Origin: Gemmatimonadota bacterium
Lineage (GTDB): Bacteria; Gemmatimonadota; Gemmatimonadetes; Longimicrobiales; Gaopeijiaceae
DNA length: 64,000 nt
NCBI GenBank assembly: GCA_028873595.1
Contig: JAPPOV010000033.1
Coordinates: forward strand, 233,165-297,164
Reading direction: 5' to 3'
Shown here: piece after piece, positions 18,301 through 26,544 of the stretch
Layout of the letters: each line of letters starts with the position of its first letter
Numbering within the stretch: position 1 is the first letter of the stretch
Made by a program: the position numbers and the translations under genes
Notes under the pieces: generated by a model
Seen by the model: the letters and a program-made list of their open reading frames with translations, nothing else
Told to the model about the DNA's origin: nothing
Database searches by the model: none

Positions 18301-18612
18301 TCAGCCGCCGGCTTTCGGGAGTCGGATCTCGGGGTTCTCGGGATGAGGTCGGTAGAGAACCACTGTGCGCCCGATCGTCTGCACCGATTGCGAGCCGGCC
18401 ACGCCCAGGGAGAGTTCGCCGGCCGCGTCCTTCACGTGAAGTGGTGCTGACTCCTGCAGCTTCACCTTGATCAGTTCCCGAGTGTTGAAGGCCTCCTCGA
18501 CGGAGCTCAACACTGCGGACGTCACACCTTCACCGCCGATCAGCACGATGGGCTTCAGGTGGTGGGCCATCTTGCGCAGGTAGGCGCGCTGGCGAGAGGT
18601 CAGTTTGTCCAT
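18301..18612 (-). CDS. yhbY: YhbY-type CRM-domain RNA-binding protein
   Basis: 103 residues from the ATG at 18612. The frame continues to a TTG at 18645, but MDKLTSRQRAYLRKMAHHLKP is the standard YhbY beginning. The CRS1/YhbY (CRM) domain covers almost the whole protein: TSRQRAYLRKMAHHLKPIVLIGGEGVT contains the GxxG RNA-contact loop equivalent, followed by ELIKVKLQ and the terminal beta strand VVLYRP. Family members bind the pre-50S ribosomal particle and assist assembly. It is divergent from the M20 amidohydrolase gene and is followed at once by a small acidic ORF. Confidence 0.9.
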   Translation of the reverse strand: MDKLTSRQRAYLRKMAHHLKPIVLIGGEGVTSAVLSSVEEAFNTRELIKVKLQESAPLHVKDAAGELSLGVAGSQSVQTIGRTVVLYRPHPENPEIRLPKAGG

Positions 18613-18804
18613 CGGATCAAGCTGGCATGTACTCTGCACCGCCAACAGGTGCCGGACACGAATGAAGGGGCGTTGGGGCTCCTGGCGGAGTTCTCGTTTT
18701 CCGCAATGCAGGTTCCCTGGTGGGCCTCGTCATCAGGGATTCGGGTCGCGGTGACCGGGGCTTGCGCGCATGTTGCGGTCATCAGCCATCTCCAAGGACA
18801 CGAC

Positions 18805-20481
18805 ATGACGATACCATACCTGAGCCGATCTGGAGCGAACGGGAGTCTGCTCGCGGTGCCGATGCTCCTCGCCGGTGCCCTCAGTCTGACCATCACGGGT
18901 CCCCGCGACCTGTCTGCCCAGTCCGCTCAACTTGAAGACTGGAAGTCACAGCTGATCAGCGATGTACAAGGCCGTCGTGATTTCACCGCAGATATGGTCG
19001 ACCAGATCTTCAGTTACGGTGAGCTCGGCTTCCAGGAGTTCGAGACGTCACGCTACCTGATTGACGTACTTCGGGATGAAGGCTTCACGGTCGAAGAGGA
19101 GGTAGCTGGGATTCCTACCGCGTGGGTTGCGACATGGGGCGCTGGCGAGCCGAAGATCTCTCTCGGAACGGACATCGACAACATCCCCAAAGCGTCTCAA
19201 ACGCCGGGCGTAGCGTGCCACCTGCCGATGGTGGACGGAGCACCGGGGCACGGGGAAGGCCATAACTCGGGAATGGCCGTTCAGATCACGGCCGCACTCG
19301 CTGTGAAGGACCTCATGGAGCGCGAGGGGTTGCCGGGAACGATCCAGATCTGGCCGGGGGTCGCCGAGGAGCTGGTGGCGACGAAGGCGTACTACGTGCG
19401 CGAGGGCGTGTTCGACGATGTAGACATCGTGCTGTACGCACACGTTGGCTCCAACTTGTCGACGAGCTGGGGCATGACACCCGGAACAGGGCTGGTGTCC
19501 GCCATGTTCACGTTTGAAGGATTCGCCGCACACTCCGGGGGTGCACCGTGGCGTGGACGGAGCGCAGCCGACGCGGCCAATCTGATGGAGGTCGGTTGGA
19601 ATTTTCGGCGCGAGCACCTGCGGACACAGCACCGCTCTCACTCCGTCATCTACGATGGAGGTGATCAGCCGAACGTTGTTCCGTCCGAGGCTTCGGTCTG
19701 GTTCTACTTCAGGGAGAAGAACTACCCACAGATCCGCGACCTCTTCCTGATCGGCGATTCGGTCGCGCAGGGTGCGGCGATGATGACGGGTACGAAGCTG
19801 AAGGAGACCCGCATCATCGGGTCGGCCTGGCCAGGGCATTTCAACAGGGTCGTGGCCGAAACGATGTATTCGAACATCGAGCGCGTCGGCCTTCCCGAGT
19901 GGACTGCAGCCGACCAGCGCTTCGCCATGGCGACGCAACGTGAGGTGAGCGGACCCGAGACGGGGCTCGCGACGGAGTTGGCCCCGCTGCGCGGTGGGCT
20001 CACCGAAGAACAGCGAACGGCTGGATACGCGGACGACATCGGTGATATCTCCTGGAACGTTCCGACCGCGACGCTTTCTTTCCCGTCGAATATCCCGGGG
20101 CTACCGGGACACAACTGGGCGAATGCGATCGCCATGGCGACGCCCATCGCGCACAAGGGAGCGACTCAGGGAGCGATGGCTCAGGCGATGACCCTTCTCG
20201 ACTTCATGGTGCGCCCGGAGCTGGTCGACGAGGCATGGGTGTACTTCGAGGAGATGACGGAGGAGCTTCAGTACGAGCCGTTCATCCGACCTACGGATCG
20301 GCCCGCGATCGAGATGAACGAGGAGATCATGGCAGAGTTTCGCGAGGACATGAGACCCTTCTACTTCGATTCCGACCGGTACGATTCCTATTTGGAGCAA
20401 TTGGGGGTTTCCTATCCGACCCTGCGGCAGCCGGACGGGCAGTGCCGGGTGGGCTCACTGAGCGAGCAGGGTCAAGGATAG
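18805..20481 (+). CDS. Secreted M20-family amidohydrolase (AbgB-like)
   Basis: 558 residues from the ATG at 18805 (AAGGA eight bases upstream). The signal peptide ends near LSAQ (residue 39). The metal-binding region PMVDGAPGHGEGHNSGM corresponds to the H-x-GHN motif of the AbgB and aminoacylase branch, and the glutamate pair in GVAEELVATKAYY supplies the general base and a metal ligand. A dimerisation domain (FEGFAAHSGGAPWRGRSAADA) lies between residues about 230 and 340. Predicted action: hydrolysis of an N-acyl amino acid or p-aminobenzoyl-glutamate-like amide outside the cytoplasm. Longer open frame to 18559 overlaps yhbY on the other strand and is not credible. Confidence 0.9.
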   Translation: MTIPYLSRSGANGSLLAVPMLLAGALSLTITGPRDLSAQSAQLEDWKSQLISDVQGRRDFTADMVDQIFSYGELGFQEFETSRYLIDVLRDEGFTVEEEVAGIPTAWVATWGAGEPKISLGTDIDNIPKASQTPGVACHLPMVDGAPGHGEGHNSGMAVQITAALAVKDLMEREGLPGTIQIWPGVAEELVATKAYYVREGVFDDVDIVLYAHVGSNLSTSWGMTPGTGLVSAMFTFEGFAAHSGGAPWRGRSAADAANLMEVGWNFRREHLRTQHRSHSVIYDGGDQPNVVPSEASVWFYFREKNYPQIRDLFLIGDSVAQGAAMMTGTKLKETRIIGSAWPGHFNRVVAETMYSNIERVGLPEWTAADQRFAMATQREVSGPETGLATELAPLRGGLTEEQRTAGYADDIGDISWNVPTATLSFPSNIPGLPGHNWANAIAMATPIAHKGATQGAMAQAMTLLDFMVRPELVDEAWVYFEEMTEELQYEPFIRPTDRPAIEMNEEIMAEFREDMRPFYFDSDRYDSYLEQLGVSYPTLRQPDGQCRVGSLSEQGQG

Positions 20482-20503
20482 GAGAAGACCTGCGACCCTC
20501 GGG

Positions 20504-21211
20504 CTAGCTTCCGATTCGCTCCAGCGCTTCCGCGGCCGTCGCGTTTCCCGCGGCGGCCGCTTGTTCGTACCACGTTCGAGCGGTCTCGGCATCGAGTGGC
20601 ACGCCGCGACCTGCCTCGTACGCCTCGCCCAATCGCAGTGCCGGAATGACATCTCCGGCTCGAGCAGCGCGCAGCCACCATATAGCGGCCCTCGCATGGT
20701 CGACCTCGATGCCCCGACCGTCACGGTACATGTTGCCGACATTGTGCACGGCAAGAACATGTCCCCTGTGCGCCGCCTTCCGGTACCACCGCATCGCTTC
20801 GTGGTAGTCCTGCTCGACGCCGAGTGATTCGTCGTACGCCGTACCCATGAGGAACGCAGCTTCGACGTCCCCGTCGGCTGCGAGGTCACGAACTCGATCG
20901 ATAACCCGGGAGGCGACCTGCCGAGCATGATCAGGATCAACGGGGAACGTCATGCGACCCGTGGAGTGCACGCGGGCGATCCACATCGTGGCGAGGGCGT
21001 CGTTCGGGTTGGAGGCGGCGGCCTCGAGGAGACGGCGCGCCTCTGCGTCATCGACGTGTCCGGCAACACCCGTGTAGAGGTCGATGGACTGGAGCAACCG
21101 AGGGTCTGCCCCGGTTTCCTGGGCGGCCAGCGGGATGCCTGTCCCGACCAGGAGGATCGACGTCGCGAGGATCAGGGTCGAGGGTGCCGCCGATATCCTG
21201 GTCGTCCTCAT
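20504..21211 (-). CDS. Secreted Sel1-repeat protein
   Basis: 235 residues from the ATG at 21211, giving a signal peptide ending near PLAAQ. At least three Sel1-like repeats are visible in the second half: AAFLMGTAYDESLGVEQDYHEAMRWYRKAA, AVHNVGNMYRDGRG followed by AAIWWLRAA, and PALRLGEAYEAGRG followed by TARTWYEQAA. Sel1 proteins are solenoid scaffolds in envelope complexes. The ATG overlaps the stop of the FMN oxidase gene as ATGA (21208-21211), so the two should be translationally coupled and probably work in the same compartment. Any link to the amine dehydrogenase is inference from position. Confidence 0.85.
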   Translation of the reverse strand: MRTTRISAAPSTLILATSILLVGTGIPLAAQETGADPRLLQSIDLYTGVAGHVDDAEARRLLEAAASNPNDALATMWIARVHSTGRMTFPVDPDHARQVASRVIDRVRDLAADGDVEAAFLMGTAYDESLGVEQDYHEAMRWYRKAAHRGHVLAVHNVGNMYRDGRGIEVDHARAAIWWLRAARAGDVIPALRLGEAYEAGRGVPLDAETARTWYEQAAAAGNATAAEALERIGS

Positions 21212-22452
21212 GGCTCCGCGATCGTGTGCGGGCCGAGGTCCGCCAGCGATGGTGCACCGATGGCCCGCATCGTGATCTGCATCTCGCGCGTCAGAATATC
21301 GAGCGCGCGCTCCACGCCCTCCTGCCCGAATGCTCCGAGCCCCCACAGATAAGGGCGTCCCACGGCGACGGCTGTCGCGCCTCTAGCGATCCCCTTCACG
21401 ATGTCGCTACCTCGGCGGAATCCGCTGTCGACGACAATCGGAATCCGCCCGGAGACGGCTTCGGCGATCTCCGGCAAGGCGTCGATCGTCGCCTGTCCCG
21501 AGCCCTCAGCGCGCCCGCCGTGGTTGGAGACCCACACGCCGTCGACACCGTATCGGACGCAGAGCTCTGCGTCCTCAGCCGTCATGATGCCCTTGATGAT
21601 GAACCGCTGGTCGGTCGCGTCGCGAAGGCGTGGAATCGTTTCCCATGTCGTTGAACGTCCGAGGCCCGGGTCGGGCTCCCCGCGGGGCAGGCCCCGGAGC
21701 ATCGGCTTCGGCCCTCCGGCGCGACCTCCGGGAGTGTGGCAGTTCGTACACGTACGGTCGTCTGCACGACGGTAGCGATCGAGTGTCACCCGATTGCTGC
21801 CTCCCTGGAGGTCGACCGTGTACACGACAGTCGGACATCCTGCGTCCGCACTCCGCTGCATGAGTGCCGTCGCTCCTTCCCATGAACCCGGACCGACCGG
21901 TGCAAGGTACAGCTGGTACCACACCGGTTCTCCTCGGGCCTCGTTCACCTCTTCGACGGCAGTGGAACTCACCGTCGAGAGGGTCTGCAGGTGGGTCCGC
22001 GACGCAGCCGCTCGGGCCACGGCGAGCTCTCCATCGGCGTGGAAGGCACGCTGGCTTCCACACGGTGCGATCACGATCGGAGTTGGCCATGTTCGCCCGA
22101 AGAGATCCACGCTCGTCTCGAGATTCGAGACGTCAACGAGACGGCGGGCACGAAGTCGAAGGCGCTCCAACGCCGCCCGGTTGTTTGCGTACGTTTCTTC
22201 ACCGTCGACCCCGGTCATGATGTACCCGTAGTGAGCGGTCGGGACCGTCGCCTCGGCTACGCGCTGGAGGTCCCACACGTCGAGTGCGTCTTCGGCGGAC
22301 TGTACGATGTCGTCGAAGATCCGGCGCGGTGCCTCCTGTGCAATCAGTGGCTCGAGTGTTGCGAGTCCCCCGGCAGATGCGAGGAGAGGACTTGCAGCGA
22401 GCCAGCGTAGGAAATCACGTCTGCGAACATCGCGGGCGTCGGGTCGGTGCAT
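21208..22452 (-). CDS. Tat-exported FMN-dependent alpha-hydroxy-acid oxidase with internal CxxCH motif
   Basis: 414 residues from the ATG at 22452 (a GTG at 22488 is also in frame). It opens with a twin-arginine signal RRRDFLRWLAASP. The FMN-binding (beta/alpha)8 fold of LldD, glycolate oxidase and mandelate dehydrogenase is clear: QLYLAP-type strand around 180, Lys287 in IIKG, catalytic His311 and Arg314 in SNHGGR, and VDSGFRRG near 342. Between strand 4 and strand 5, in the mobile loop, is C235-T-N-C238-H239, a canonical c-type heme attachment motif (bases 21736-21750). Predicted role: periplasmic oxidation of a 2-hydroxy acid, possibly passing electrons through a bound heme. It lies 84 bases after qhpE and overlaps the Sel1 gene. 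Confidence 0.85.
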   Translation of the reverse strand: MHRPDARDVRRRDFLRWLAASPLLASAGGLATLEPLIAQEAPRRIFDDIVQSAEDALDVWDLQRVAEATVPTAHYGYIMTGVDGEETYANNRAALERLRLRARRLVDVSNLETSVDLFGRTWPTPIVIAPCGSQRAFHADGELAVARAAASRTHLQTLSTVSSTAVEEVNEARGEPVWYQLYLAPVGPGSWEGATALMQRSADAGCPTVVYTVDLQGGSNRVTLDRYRRADDRTCTNCHTPGGRAGGPKPMLRGLPRGEPDPGLGRSTTWETIPRLRDATDQRFIIKGIMTAEDAELCVRYGVDGVWVSNHGGRAEGSGQATIDALPEIAEAVSGRIPIVVDSGFRRGSDIVKGIARGATAVAVGRPYLWGLGAFGQEGVERALDILTREMQITMRAIGAPSLADLGPHTIAEP

Positions 22453-22536
22453 CGGAACGTCTCTTATCAGATCCGGATCGGCCGCCACCAGCGGCCCTTG
22501 ATCAAGGGGCCACGGTGCGAATCACGGCGGGCCACG

Positions 22537-23241
22537 TCAAATGTGGGTTCGCAGCATCTCGATGACGGCATCGGCGGAGCGAAGCTCGGGTACGTCGGCC
22601 ATGAGGCGGGCGATCAGGCCGGTCGCGTTCGCCACGGCGAAACTGATGCCGTACAGATTCTGCTCGACGGGGACTCCAGGGATAGGGCGCGGATAGGGAG
22701 ATGCGACGACTGCAGTCCCTCGAGGGAGCTCGATCAGCGCAAGCTCGTCGCGCGGCTGCTCCGGGTCGGCCACGACCCCTACCACACCGGGCAACGCACC
22801 GGGATACCATAGGGCGCCATTGTGCTGATGAGCGGAGACGATGACGGTGCCAGCCTCGAAGGATCGTTCGATCGCGGGTCCTAGCTCGGGTGCACGCAGG
22901 CGATTGGGTGTCCCCAGGCTCATGTTCACAAGCCGGATCCCGCGATCTACCGCCCAGTCGATTGCACGCACGAGGACCTCGACCGACGTCGAGAGCTCGC
23001 GCTCGAATACTTTCACTGCCCACAGCTCGGCGCGGGGGGCCTTCTCGTGGATCGCTGCTGCGGCGGCAGTTCCGTGCCCAATCCGATCGACGAAGTCGTC
23101 GAAGATCCCGCCTTCAAGGTCCAACCTCACGCCGCCGGCGACACCAGGGAGGTGTGGGTGCGGCACGTGCACACCGCTGTCGACGACCGCGATCGATACG
23201 CGGGGCGGCTCAGGTGGGGAGTCCGTCGACTCGAAGGTCAT
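22537..23241 (-). CDS. qhpE: QhpE: subtilisin-like peptidase of amine dehydrogenase maturation
   Basis: 234 residues from the ATG at 23241, which lies 32 bases after the qhpF stop; an upstream start would overlap qhpF. There is no signal peptide, fitting the cytoplasmic leader peptidase known from Paracoccus QhpE. The S8 triad is Asp21 (VDSG), His56 (GHGTA) and Ser200 (GISFA). The usual oxyanion-hole asparagine after AAG seems replaced: the equivalent stretch reads SAHQHNGALWYP. In the characterised system QhpE removes the leader from the cross-linked gamma subunit QhpC. Location directly after qhpF in the qhp operon supports this role. Confidence 0.88.
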   Translation of the reverse strand: MTFESTDSPPEPPRVSIAVVDSGVHVPHPHLPGVAGGVRLDLEGGIFDDFVDRIGHGTAAAAAIHEKAPRAELWAVKVFERELSTSVEVLVRAIDWAVDRGIRLVNMSLGTPNRLRAPELGPAIERSFEAGTVIVSAHQHNGALWYPGALPGVVGVVADPEQPRDELALIELPRGTAVVASPYPRPIPGVPVEQNLYGISFAVANATGLIARLMADVPELRSADAVIEMLRTHI

Positions 23242-23272
23242 CGTCTTGTCGTCACCAAGTGTGCGGTTGGAC

Positions 23273-25006
23273 TCAGCCCGCGAGCACGTCGAGGAAGAGC
23301 TCTCGGAATGCCGACCCCTCCCTCTCAAGCACTGTCGGGGGGCCGTCCTCCACGATTCGGCCCTTCTCCATCACGACGACGCGCTCCGCCTGTCGCGCAA
23401 GGTCGAGGCGGTGTGTGATCAGGATCGTGGTCCGCCCTTTCATGATGCGGTCATAGCCGTCAAGCACTGCGGCTTCGGACGAGGGGTCGAGGGCGCCTGT
23501 CGCTTCGTCCATCACAAGTATGGCAGGATCTGCGAGGAACGCCCGTGCGATCGCCAGACGTTGGCGCTCACCCGCGGAGAGCTGGCGTCCTCGCTCACCC
23601 ACCACGGTTCGAACACCGTCGGGCAACCGAGCGAGAAGTGATCTCAAGCCCGCCGCATCGATCGCCGTCATCACGTCGTCGTCGTTCGCTTCGGGATCGG
23701 CGTATCGCACGTTGTCCTCCACGCTTGCGTGGAAGATGAATGGATCCTGGGGAACGACACCGATGTGTCGCCGGACGTCTTCGAGCGAGAGCGCTGCCAG
23801 ATCCACGCCGTCCAGCAGCACACGACCCTCCTGCGGGTCCAGGTGGCGTTCGAGCAGGTCGGCCAGGGTGGACTTACCACTTCCGCTGGCCCCTACGATC
23901 GCCAGGACCTCTCCGCCCGGAATATGGAGGTCCACGTCGGAAAGGCCCTCCACCCCGCGGCCGAAGTCGAACGATATCGCTTCAAGCCGTATCTCCCCTC
24001 GGCACGTGCTCATGCGCTCGGGGGACGCGACCTCCACCACGTCCGGTGTGGCGTCGAGGACCTCGTGTACACGCACGAGGGAGGCTCGAGCCGTCGCGAG
24101 GTTCGTGTAGATGCCCATCAGTCCCTGGACCGGGGTCATGAGGCGCGCCTGATATGCCATGAACGCGACCAGCGTCCCCAGGGTCATGATCCCTTCGATG
24201 ACTCTGTACCCCCCATAAAGGAAGACCAGGGCCGTACCTGACGTCAGGAGAAGCCCAGGTAGCCCTCCCGCGACATACGTGTAGAGGCGCATCGACAGGA
24301 GTGCGTCGATGAAGGCGTCGTTCCGTCCGCGGAACCGCTCGACCTCACGGTTCTGCGCGTTCGCACCGACGACGGTTCGCATCCCCTGCAATGTTTCGAT
24401 CAGGAACGAGCCGATCTCCGAGCTGCGCTCCCGAAGCCTCGTAACCCGGACTTCCAACTCTCGCCGGTACCGGACGAGCGTGAAAAGCGAGGGCGGCACG
24501 ACCAGAAGACTGGCGAGGAAGAGTTTCCAGTCGAGGTAGATCAGCATCCCGACCGTGCCGATCAGGGCGATAACCTGTCCGAACCAGGACAGCGCAGCCT
24601 CCGAGACCACGCGCTGAATCTCTCCAATGTCTCCATTGATCCGGGTGACGATGTCTCCCAGTTGGGTACGTGCGTAGTACCGGGGAGAAAGTCTCTGCAG
24701 GTGTCGATAGAGATCCAGCCGCATATCGAAGAGGATGTCGGCAGATACCCGGGTGTAACGCATCCCACTGAAGACGTTCATGCCGAACGACACGAGGGGG
24801 ATCGCGATGAACAGCCCTACGAGCCGCAGAAGCAAGGAAAAGTCCTGCCCCAGAATCGCATCATCGACGAGCACCTTCGACAGGAAGGGCAGGACAAGGG
24901 ATAGCCCGGTCGAGAGCAGCGAGACGACCACCACCGGTACCAGAGAGCCCACGTATGGGCGCACGTACGCGAGGGCACGCTTGAAGTGGTCGTCGATGGG
25001 CGTCAT
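23273..25006 (-). CDS. qhpF: QhpF: ABC exporter of the amine dehydrogenase gamma subunit
   Basis: 577 residues. An N-terminal six-helix exporter domain (residues 1-310) is fused to an ATP-binding domain with Walker A GASGSGKST, signature LSAGERQRLAIARAF, Walker B ILVMDEATGALDP and switch ITHR. This is the homodimeric half-size exporter architecture. In characterised qhp clusters QhpF is the membrane transporter needed to move the matured gamma subunit to the periplasm. Context decides the assignment: it lies between qhpB and qhpE. Alone, it would be called only a lipid or peptide exporter. Confidence 0.88.
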   Translation of the reverse strand: MTPIDDHFKRALAYVRPYVGSLVPVVVVSLLSTGLSLVLPFLSKVLVDDAILGQDFSLLLRLVGLFIAIPLVSFGMNVFSGMRYTRVSADILFDMRLDLYRHLQRLSPRYYARTQLGDIVTRINGDIGEIQRVVSEAALSWFGQVIALIGTVGMLIYLDWKLFLASLLVVPPSLFTLVRYRRELEVRVTRLRERSSEIGSFLIETLQGMRTVVGANAQNREVERFRGRNDAFIDALLSMRLYTYVAGGLPGLLLTSGTALVFLYGGYRVIEGIMTLGTLVAFMAYQARLMTPVQGLMGIYTNLATARASLVRVHEVLDATPDVVEVASPERMSTCRGEIRLEAISFDFGRGVEGLSDVDLHIPGGEVLAIVGASGSGKSTLADLLERHLDPQEGRVLLDGVDLAALSLEDVRRHIGVVPQDPFIFHASVEDNVRYADPEANDDDVMTAIDAAGLRSLLARLPDGVRTVVGERGRQLSAGERQRLAIARAFLADPAILVMDEATGALDPSSEAAVLDGYDRIMKGRTTILITHRLDLARQAERVVVMEKGRIVEDGPPTVLEREGSAFRELFLDVLAG

Positions 25007-25088
25007 GGTCCGCTGGGCTTAGGCGTGCGCATGATCGAAGTGAGGTGATGCTCGACCCCGCTTCGGCTCACGCGTCCGAGGCGGGCGT

Positions 25089-26171
25089 TTACTCGCCGCC
25101 CGGGATGATCGCGATGTTACCGAGCGTCATGTCCTCGTCGAACTCGACCGTACGCAGGAGCGAGAACGTTTCCGCGTCATACACATCGATCGTATTGCCT
25201 GCGACATGCACATAGAGCTTGGACCCGTCGGCACTGACGTCCAGGCCCATTCGGGGCCGTCCTGCGAACGGTACGCGTCGGGTCACGACCTCTTCGACGA
25301 GATCGAACTCCCAGAACTCGTACGCCTCGATGGTCGTGTAGAGGGCGTACGCTTTTTCGCCGCCGGGCGCCATGGCAAACGCACTTACCGGTTCAGAGGG
25401 CCCCACCGTGTAGAAGTCCACTTCCTTCTCGGAGAGTCGGACCTCGGCGATGCCCATCAGGGTCCGGTTATGTACCGGATCCCGGATGCGCATCAGGTTC
25501 GTCGCTACGCCCTCGTCATCGTACGTCTGCGAGTCGGTACTGAAGCTTGGACGGCCAAGGCCGGGTTCGAAAGGATTCGAGACTTCCCAGCGGTCCTCCT
25601 CCTCGTACGTGTCCGAGTCAACGGCGATGATGTCGTTCGTGTAGAAGTAGAGCGTTTCCCCATCCGGTGAGTAGCGAAACCCGACTCGATCCCGCTCTTC
25701 GCCGTCCGGCCACGGGATCGTGTCCGTGACCGCTTTCGTGTTCATGTCGTACTCGAGGATGAAGGGCCCCTCGACCAGGTAGCGGTCGATGAGTTTCGTG
25801 TGGCGGCGCCCGAAGATGACGGCCTTGTCTTCCGATGGATGCGGAGCGAAGCCGTCGATGCGGAACGTCGTATCTCCCTCGGAGAGCACATGCTCATCGA
25901 TCACCCGGCGAGCGACGATGTCGACGACCTGAATGTGCTCGCCGGAGGCGTCACCCACGTAGAGCCGCGTCTTGGTCTCGTTGAGTTGGACGCGGTTCGG
26001 GATGATCCGATTCATCTGGATGCGATCGATGATCTCTTCGGAGGCCTCGTCCCAGACGAGCATCTCGTCGGTGTACGTCGAGATGTACCAAGTGGCGGTC
26101 TGAGCCACGGTACCGGTCGGAATGACTCCGAGAGCGATCGCCGCGACGGCGGCGTAGAGGGTCGTTCGCAT
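25089..26171 (-). CDS. qhpB: QhpB: beta subunit of quinohemoprotein amine dehydrogenase
   Basis: 360 residues, signal peptide ending near GTVAQ (residue 24). The body is a seven-bladed beta-propeller with repeats such as GFRYSPDGETLYFY, GGEKAYALY and GLDVSADGSKLYVHVAGNTIDVYD, matching the 40-kDa beta subunit of quinohemoprotein amine dehydrogenase, which surrounds the gamma subunit at the active site. It starts 13 bases after the qhpC stop and is followed 82 bases later by qhpF. It contains no heme motif, as expected. Function is periplasmic, as part of the alpha-beta-gamma heterotrimer. Confidence 0.92.
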   Translation of the reverse strand: MRTTLYAAVAAIALGVIPTGTVAQTATWYISTYTDEMLVWDEASEEIIDRIQMNRIIPNRVQLNETKTRLYVGDASGEHIQVVDIVARRVIDEHVLSEGDTTFRIDGFAPHPSEDKAVIFGRRHTKLIDRYLVEGPFILEYDMNTKAVTDTIPWPDGEERDRVGFRYSPDGETLYFYTNDIIAVDSDTYEEEDRWEVSNPFEPGLGRPSFSTDSQTYDDEGVATNLMRIRDPVHNRTLMGIAEVRLSEKEVDFYTVGPSEPVSAFAMAPGGEKAYALYTTIEAYEFWEFDLVEEVVTRRVPFAGRPRMGLDVSADGSKLYVHVAGNTIDVYDAETFSLLRTVEFDEDMTLGNIAIIPGGE

Positions 26172-26184
26172 GAAGTCGTGCGGC

Positions 26185-26544
26185 CTAGGGAAAGATCAAG
26201 TCGAGCTTGCGCCAGTCCTTCTGAGCCGACGCACACTTACCGGTCCAGTCCGGCGCGTGGTTCAGCTGATCCGGCACGTGCGCCGGCCAGAAGCAGGAGA
26301 TGTGGCAGTCGAAGATGTCTCGCTCCACAGGCTGACACAGGCCAGCCGTGCCACCACGGTTGTCGACTTCCCATCCGGGTGAGAACTGCAGCGAGCAGCC
26401 CAGCGGGTAGTGCGGCCCATCCTGCTCGTGCGGCGGGGTGCGCAGTCCTACGACGTCGAGGTCGCCACGCGCCTTCGCGGCTTCGTGCTCGAGGTAAGCC
26501 TCGATACGACCCGCCTTCTGGTTGATCGGTTTGAGTCGTTTCAT
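26185..26544 (-). CDS. qhpC: QhpC: gamma subunit carrying cysteine tryptophylquinone
   Basis: 119 residues. From Cys50 onward it matches the mature gamma subunit. Numbering Cys50 as Cys7 of the Paracoccus protein places every cross-link partner exactly: Cys7-Glu16 (CSLQFSPGWE), Cys27-Asp33 (CQPVERD), Cys41-Asp49 and the cofactor pair Cys37-Trp43 (CHISCFW). So a cysteine tryptophylquinone and three thioether bridges are predicted. Residue 42 is Phe rather than Trp, and an extra fifth cysteine occurs at residue 104. Ahead of the core are about 43 residues (KPINQKAGRIEAYLEHEAAK and following), serving as the leader for QhpD and QhpE. The start overlaps the qhpD stop as ATGA (26541-26544). Confidence 0.95.
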   Translation of the reverse strand: MKRLKPINQKAGRIEAYLEHEAAKARGDLDVVGLRTPPHEQDGPHYPLGCSLQFSPGWEVDNRGGTAGLCQPVERDIFDCHISCFWPAHVPDQLNHAPDWTGKCASAQKDWRKLDLIFP

